7,073 nt of DNA from Methanocorpusculum sp. (GTDB lineage: Archaea; Halobacteriota; Methanomicrobia; Methanomicrobiales; Methanocorpusculaceae): positions 1 to 7,073 of the forward strand of contig JAUNXW010000088.1 of the NCBI GenBank assembly GCA_030539595.1. Direction: 5' to 3'. The notes beneath the pieces were generated by a model. The model did not search any database, was not told where the DNA came from, and saw only the letters and a program-made list of their open reading frames with translations. This document shows, in pieces, positions 5,601 through 7,073 of the stretch. The position numbers were made by a program, and so were the translations under genes. Numbering within the stretch: the first letter of the stretch is position 1; each line of letters opens with the position of its first letter.

Positions 5601-6863
5601 GTCAGGACTTACGATGTTCCAGACCGTATCGCCGTTGATGCTGATGTTTGCTGAGCCGAGGACAGCCTGATAGGAGGTGAGGTTTGCCCAGACCTCGGTT
5701 GATGAAACGGATGTTCCGTTCCTGCCGTCTGCTACACTGTTTGTGATGGTTTGTCCATTTCTGTCGACAATCATACCGTCCCAAGCGTAGTTGTTCACAA
5801 GAGTTGCGGTATTGGACTTCATTCCTGCAACACGCCCGACATTGCTTCCTGTGCCTTTGACACTTGGATTCAGCGCAACAGAGTTTTGTATTATGAGACT
5901 CTCCCCCCATCCGACAAGCCCGCCGACAAGGATGTTATTTGAGCCAGAACCTTCGACCGCTCCCGTCGCGTAGCAGTTTGTTATACTGATGCCGGGGTTC
6001 GCTGTAGTCCCCATGATACCGCCGACATAACCCCTATCAGTGCTTAAGCCACTGACAGCGCCTGTTGTATAGCAGTTTGTTATGCTGATTGATCCGCCAC
6101 TCACGACATTTGTATGTGCTATGAGACCGCCGACATACCAGGCTTTATCAAATGTATCTCCAGTTACCGTTCCAGTTGTATAGCATTTTGTTATGCTAAT
6201 CGATCCGCTTCCCTCAACATTCGCATAAGCCACGAGACCGCCGACATTACTACTGTAACCTGTGCCTGTGGCTCTGACCGCGCAGGCAGCATAACAGTTT
6301 TCTATTGTGAGCGAACCTGTGCCAATGCAACGCGCCCATCCGACAAGCCCGCCGACATTTTCTTTGCCAGTAACTGTGCCTCCTGTTACCGAGCAGTTTG
6401 TTATAATGCCGCTGCCGCCGTTTGCAACCGCGAAGTGTCCGACAAGCCCGCCGACAGAAGATGAGCCGGTAATGCCGGTTACTTCAACATTTAGATTTTT
6501 GATGTTGGCGTTTGTTGTCTTTCCGAAAAGTCCACAATAGTCGCTTTCGCTTGCGGAGATAGATAGACCTCTGATTGTGTGACCTTTGCCGTCAAATGTC
6601 CCTGTGAAGCAATGATCATTATCGATACCGATAGGAATCCAGTCTCCTTCGAGAGTGATGTCACATCCAAGTTCAACAGTTCCATCATAACTACCACTAT
6701 TGACCTGATCTCTGAATCCGTTAAGACCTGCTTCATCGCTAATAGTTAACGCGGTTGCTGCAGGCGCAACCGCAAGCGAGAACATAAGCAGAACGGCAAG
6801 CGTAATTAATCCAAATTTTACAAAAGAGCGTTTATTCAGCGAGTTGCACAAGGGGGGGGGCAA
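2685..6863 (-). CDS. Giant secreted surface protein (GLUG repeats, beta-helix, Ig-like modules, PGF-pre-PGF-like domain, C-terminal anchor)
   Basis: The open frame gives 1392 residues counted from a TTG at 6861-6863. In order: signal peptide 1-39 (NKRSFVK, hydrophobic 16-31, A-x-A near 37-39); a lead-in at 40-130; a GLUG array at about 134-350 with VGGLVG-type units at 137, 170, 207, 244, 280, 313 and 342; a repetitive beta-helix-like region at about 440-700 (NLTL, KLTI, TGNLTLDGV); Ig-like module 1 (748-835), MBG-like module 1 (836-908), FN3-like domain (911-996), Ig-like module 2 (1010-1098), MBG-like module 2 (1100-1176); a Gly/Ser/Pro linker; a PGF-pre-PGF-like domain at about 1198-1328; a Thr/Ala/Pro stalk; and an anchor ending RRK. 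About 34 N-x-S/T sequons suggest heavy N-glycosylation. Function is inferred: an S-layer-associated adhesin or matrix protein. The TTG start is doubtful: it abuts a C9 tract, and a better start (ATG at 6908-6910 with AGGTG) lies upstream in another frame, so expression may depend on tract length. Confidence 0.85.
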   Translation of the reverse strand: MPPPLCNSLNKRSFVKFGLITLAVLLMFSLAVAPAATALTISDEAGLNGFRDQVNSGSYDGTVELGCDITLEGDWIPIGIDNDHCFTGTFDGKGHTIRGLSISASESDYCGLFGKTTNANIKNLNVEVTGITGSSSVGGLVGHFAVANGGSGIITNCSVTGGTVTGKENVGGLVGWARCIGTGSLTIENCYAACAVRATGTGYSSNVGGLVAYANVEGSGSISITKCYTTGTVTGDTFDKAWYVGGLIAHTNVVSGGSISITNCYTTGAVSGLSTDRGYVGGIMGTTANPGISITNCYATGAVEGSGSNNILVGGLVGWGESLIIQNSVALNPSVKGTGSNVGRVAGMKSNTATLVNNYAWDGMIVDRNGQTITNSVADGRNGTSVSSTEVWANLTSYQAVLGSANISINGDTVWNIVSPDDGVSYPLPYLRTLGKDDSLRAQVLYLKPAESYNLWVNNEQFTSSHLTITCGGGNAVFNPTTSTLTLNNADITQGCEVDYLYSGIVSFMDDLEIILHGVNTVTNTGGEGISTYQTDPVTFAPIRHNLTLSGDGKLTIKENTTSYGYGIYSTGNLTLDGVDIDILSEASGLWTQQDMRLKDSTIDIEVNKTGYYGLVTNTGTIYLDNTTLNASSYGGGQYGSPSKVIILGNNVDAGHYVQNSGKVTLNGENGIGGYVDSDITINGGTLEITVNLQAITEIPTTNIYIAPGLEEEGARTGTHYLVRPAINYAVSAKISNATTELTGTTVETSYKEVYSVGASGFLNKTHQPIHLDTSDYTWAVNSSVITVDKNAATGNATLTMNGVGTVNLTLNVSQSGGSAHDKAIAYVIFNISKAQSNAGTPTAEPVLYTGQELSAIPITADVQTPGTWGWDVPATAVSRGIASYPANFTPVDTANYTTVNQNIEVTAIPMTVTCDRTNTTGADFTAVLNDTAIDAWTYNLSITNVGDYAFSGNFGIVKANVSGLTPGHTYTAKIYAVNSSQEVWNKTDLSFTTVTAQLISGDIYNGSTLITDTEISGISYLGTYNLGAGNFKDQDGQPYHPLRSEYIWIASNSNATVVKLADGNATVTAACAGTVNVSLVKAGNTILANVTFVISKAVPQESDFILTPASAVYTGANLTTVVSAKYSGMGDITNVTYNGEQNVSAVGEYIVRVNVTGGDNYTSATQVNAGSFTITQPVNPPSPSRSGGGQDTGSGNYKEYDRSVTNGGTVSFGSSPTVTSVDLPAGVSGSVALIAESDTPAPSGKQTVKIFEINIPTYSAGEPATIQFKLTVAEIEKAGYTPADICLYHCDAKGVWSKLPTTFTVKDGVVYYEAVTTEFSPFAIVYEKGAAKADETIVIPTATAEPVVTVTSPAQTATTAAQPTATATASPLCTAGLIAGLGCVLLAIRRK
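2688..2759 (-). other. C-terminal sorting/anchor signal of the giant protein (residues 1369-1392)
   Basis: A Thr/Ala/Pro stalk (1333-1368) leads to TASPL-C, then a hydrophobic stretch (AGLIAGLGCVLLAI) and a terminal RRK. This three-part layout (short motif, membrane span, basic end) is that of archaeosortase substrates such as PGF-CTERM proteins, but the canonical PGF tripeptide is absent and S-P-L-C stands in its place. It could be a lineage-specific archaeosortase signal or a plain membrane anchor. Confidence 0.55.
2880..3272 (-). other. PGF-pre-PGF-like domain of the giant protein (residues 1198-1328)
   Basis: The segment has the features I associate with the PGF-pre-PGF domain: KIFEINIP, a central ATIQFKLT strand, the helix VAEIEKAGYTPADICLYHC, then W-S-KLPT and the closing TTEFSPFAIVYEK. 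That domain sits just before the C-terminal anchor in many methanogen surface proteins, as it does here. Confidence 0.65.
3570..3836 (-). other. Second Ig-like module of the giant protein (residues 1010-1098)
   Basis: The module aligns with residues 748-835: Y-N-LGAG-NF with YSVGASGFL, GQPYHPLRSEYIWI with HQPIHLDTSDYTWA, DGNATVTAACAGTVNVSL with TGNATLTMNGVGTVNLTL, and ANVTFVISKA with AYVIFNISKA. It is followed by an MBG-like module (1100-1176; VYTGANL, VTYNG, VGEYIVRVNV, GDNYT), as the first copy is. Confidence 0.65.
4359..4622 (-). other. First Ig-like module of the giant protein (residues 748-835)
   Basis: This is the partner of the module at 3570-3836. It ends in FNISKAQ and is followed by an MBG-like module (836-908) with VLYTGQEL and the F-x-P-x-D-x-x-NY signature (NFTPVDTANY). 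The Ig-plus-MBG pair therefore appears twice, separated by an FN3-like domain. Confidence 0.6.
4764..5546 (-). other. Beta-helix-like repeat region of the giant protein (residues 440-700)
   Basis: Short strand-turn units recur: TSTLTLNNADI, DDLEIILHGVN, HNLTLSGDGKLTI, TGNLTLDGVDIDIL, QDMRLKDSTIDIEV, GTIYLDNTTLN, GKVTLNGENGI, DSDITINGGTLEI. This N/D-G-rich ladder is typical of right-handed parallel beta-helices (pectin-lyase-like folds). No catalytic signature is recognised, so a structural or glycan-binding role is more likely. Confidence 0.5.
5814..6464 (-). repeat. GLUG repeat array (residues 134-350), with exact DNA repeats
   Basis: About seven units of 30-37 residues follow the pattern VGGLVG...sITNCYttGaVsG. 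The Cys-Tyr of the N-C-Y core is kept in four central units (190, 227, 264, 298), with N-C-S in the first. At DNA level the 18-mer CCGACAAGCCCGCCGACA is repeated exactly at 5911-5928, 6340-6357 and 6439-6456. The core GCAGTTTGTTAT recurs near 5973, 6072 and 6393. Such identity exceeds what the protein motif requires and gives substrate for unit gain or loss. Confidence 0.75.
6747..6863 (-). other. Signal peptide region of the giant protein
   Basis: Residues 1-39 from the TTG: basic n-region (NKRSFVK), hydrophobic core FGLITLAVLLMFSLAV, and cleavage predicted after A-T-A near residue 39. Sec export is the expected route. If the upstream ATG is used, the n-region is 16 residues longer. Confidence 0.7.
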
Positions 6864-6910
6864 GTTCGAGTGGAACTATCCTGTCCTGTAGAGCGGTAAT
6901 TCATTTTCAT
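6836..6910 (-). other. Short reading frame from the best ATG, closed by the C9 tract (likely true start region of the giant gene)
   Basis: From the ATG at 6908-6910 the frame reads MKMNYRSTGQDSSTRTCPPP and then, with nine C, leaves the giant frame and stops at TGA 6836-6838 after 24 residues. With ten C (or seven) the same frame continues as LCNSLNKRS into the giant ORF. With eight C it also stops within a few codons. The ATG has an AGGTG ribosome-binding site at a good distance, whereas the TTG at 6861-6863 has none. Most likely this is the authentic 5' end of the giant gene rather than a separate peptide gene. Confidence 0.55.
6852..6860. repeat. G9/C9 homopolymer at the start of the giant gene
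   Basis: There are nine consecutive G on the plus strand (C9 in the coding sense). It is the longest G/C run in the window and sits between the probable ATG and the signal peptide. Tracts of this kind slip during replication, and one added base restores the frame. Confidence 0.8.
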
Positions 6911-6920
6911 AAGTCAAATA

Positions 6921-6925
6921 CACCT
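6921..6925 (-). promoter_or_regulatory. Ribosome-binding site for the ATG at 6908-6910
   Basis: The minus strand reads AGGTG ten bases before the ATG, complementary to CACCT near the archaeal 16S rRNA 3' end. It is the only clear Shine-Dalgarno near any candidate start of the giant gene, and it favours the ATG over the TTG at 6861-6863. Confidence 0.55.
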
Positions 6926-6944
6926 GTGGAGAATCATATCCACA
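6925..6944 (-). promoter_or_regulatory. Leader hairpin abutting the ribosome-binding site
   Basis: In the mRNA sense TGTGGA (6944-6939) pairs with TCCACA (6930-6925) around an 8-base loop, and the last A is shared with AGGTG. If transcription starts near 6944, as the TATA box predicts, the hairpin lies at the very 5' end. It could affect mRNA stability or ribosome access. Confidence 0.4.
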
Positions 6945-6965
6945 TAAGTATTCACTATATTAGTT

Positions 6966-6974
6966 ATTATATAC
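6966..6974 (-). promoter_or_regulatory. TATA box of the giant gene
   Basis: The minus strand reads GTATATAAT, preceded by an A-rich stretch (ACAAAAAGTTTTATT). A start site about 26 bases from the box centre falls near 6944, giving a leader of about 34 bases that contains the hairpin and AGGTG and ends at the ATG at 6908-6910. Confidence 0.5.
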
Positions 6975-7022
6975 AATAAAACTTTTTGTCTGATGATTTG
7001 TGCTGTGTTGAGGCTGTCCAAT

Positions 7023-7050
7023 GCGGAAACCTTTAGGTTTCTCAGCTGAG
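7023..7050. repeat. Intergenic hairpin element, copy C
   Basis: Perfect stem GAAACC (7026-7031), loop TTTA (7032-7035), GGTTTC (7036-7041), then the palindrome CTCAGCTGAG (7041-7050). With its left flank (7015-7042) it matches copy B at 27 of 28 bases. It lies about 50 bases beyond the TATA box of the giant gene. Confidence 0.7.
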
Positions 7051-7073
7051 GCGAGATGTTTTAGCATCTTTAG
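7051..7073. repeat. Tandem second unit of the hairpin element, cut by the window end
   Basis: In exact 28-base register with copy C: GCG, then AGATGT (7054-7059), TTTA (7060-7063), GCATCT (7064-7069), then TTAG. Five Watson-Crick pairs plus one G-T form the stem although its sequence differs from copy C at most stem positions. The unit continues beyond the window. Confidence 0.6.

Noticed and set aside
6114..6540. Plus-strand frames over the GLUG array with repeated SDKPAD-like peptides
   Set aside because: The repeats in these products are the antisense reading of the GLUG DNA repeats. The minus-strand reading has a signal peptide, domains and an anchor.
6491..6736. 81-residue minus-strand frame inside the giant gene
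   Set aside because: It is an overlapping frame of the same strand within the signal peptide/GLUG lead-in, without its own signals.
6861..6863. TTG as the confident start of the giant gene
   Set aside because: It has no ribosome-binding site and abuts a homopolymer. It is kept only as the left limit of the open frame, and the ATG at 6908-6910 has far better signals.
7023..7073. CRISPR array
   Set aside because: The units are contiguous 28-base hairpins with variable stems and no spacers of unrelated sequence, and no cas gene is seen.

Overview
The window reads as archaeal, most likely a methanogen of the Methanomicrobiales (a Methanocorpusculum-like genome is my best guess; this is inference and was not tested by any search). 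Three things point this way: a giant secreted protein combining GLUG repeats with a PGF-pre-PGF-type domain and a C-terminal Thr-rich stalk and membrane anchor; oligo-T terminators placed directly after stop codons, with no hairpin-plus-U design; and a TATA-like promoter plus an AGGTG ribosome-binding site in front of the giant gene.

Layout. Positions 1-78 (+) hold the last 25 codons of a gene entering from the left, possibly the tail of an Rpn/PD-(D/E)XK nuclease-transposase-like protein. Positions 79-414 have no gene but carry a chain of small hairpins and a degenerate direct repeat. Three genes follow, all on the minus strand: a DUF475/TerC-family membrane protein (415-1398), a secreted lipoprotein built from three diverged copies of one beta-rich module (1674-2516), and a 1392-residue surface protein (2685-6863). 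Each minus-strand gene ends in its own T-tract and is preceded by AT-rich DNA, so they look like three separate transcription units rather than one operon.

The giant protein has a signal peptide, a GLUG array, a beta-helix-like middle, two copies of an Ig-like plus MBG-like module pair separated by an FN3-like domain, a PGF-pre-PGF-like domain and a membrane anchor. It carries about 34 N-glycosylation sequons, concentrated in the middle. It is probably an S-layer-associated adhesin or matrix protein. The lipoprotein is also extracytoplasmic, so much of the window concerns the cell surface. The DUF475 protein is probably a metal (perhaps Mn2+) transporter and is not obviously linked to the other two.

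Two observations stand out. (1) The open frame of the giant gene begins with a TTG directly against a run of nine C (plus-strand G at 6852-6860). Just upstream lie a good promoter, a ribosome-binding site and an ATG (6908-6910) whose frame would join the giant ORF if the tract had ten C (or seven). The gene is therefore either drawn in the OFF state of a phase-variable contingency locus, or the assembly has lost one base in a homopolymer. (2) A roughly 28-nt hairpin element recurs in three intergenic places (140-167, 1481-1509, 7023-7050), with a further tandem unit at 7051-7073. The TTTA loop is constant and the stem sequences differ by compensatory changes, which argues for selection on a folded structure.
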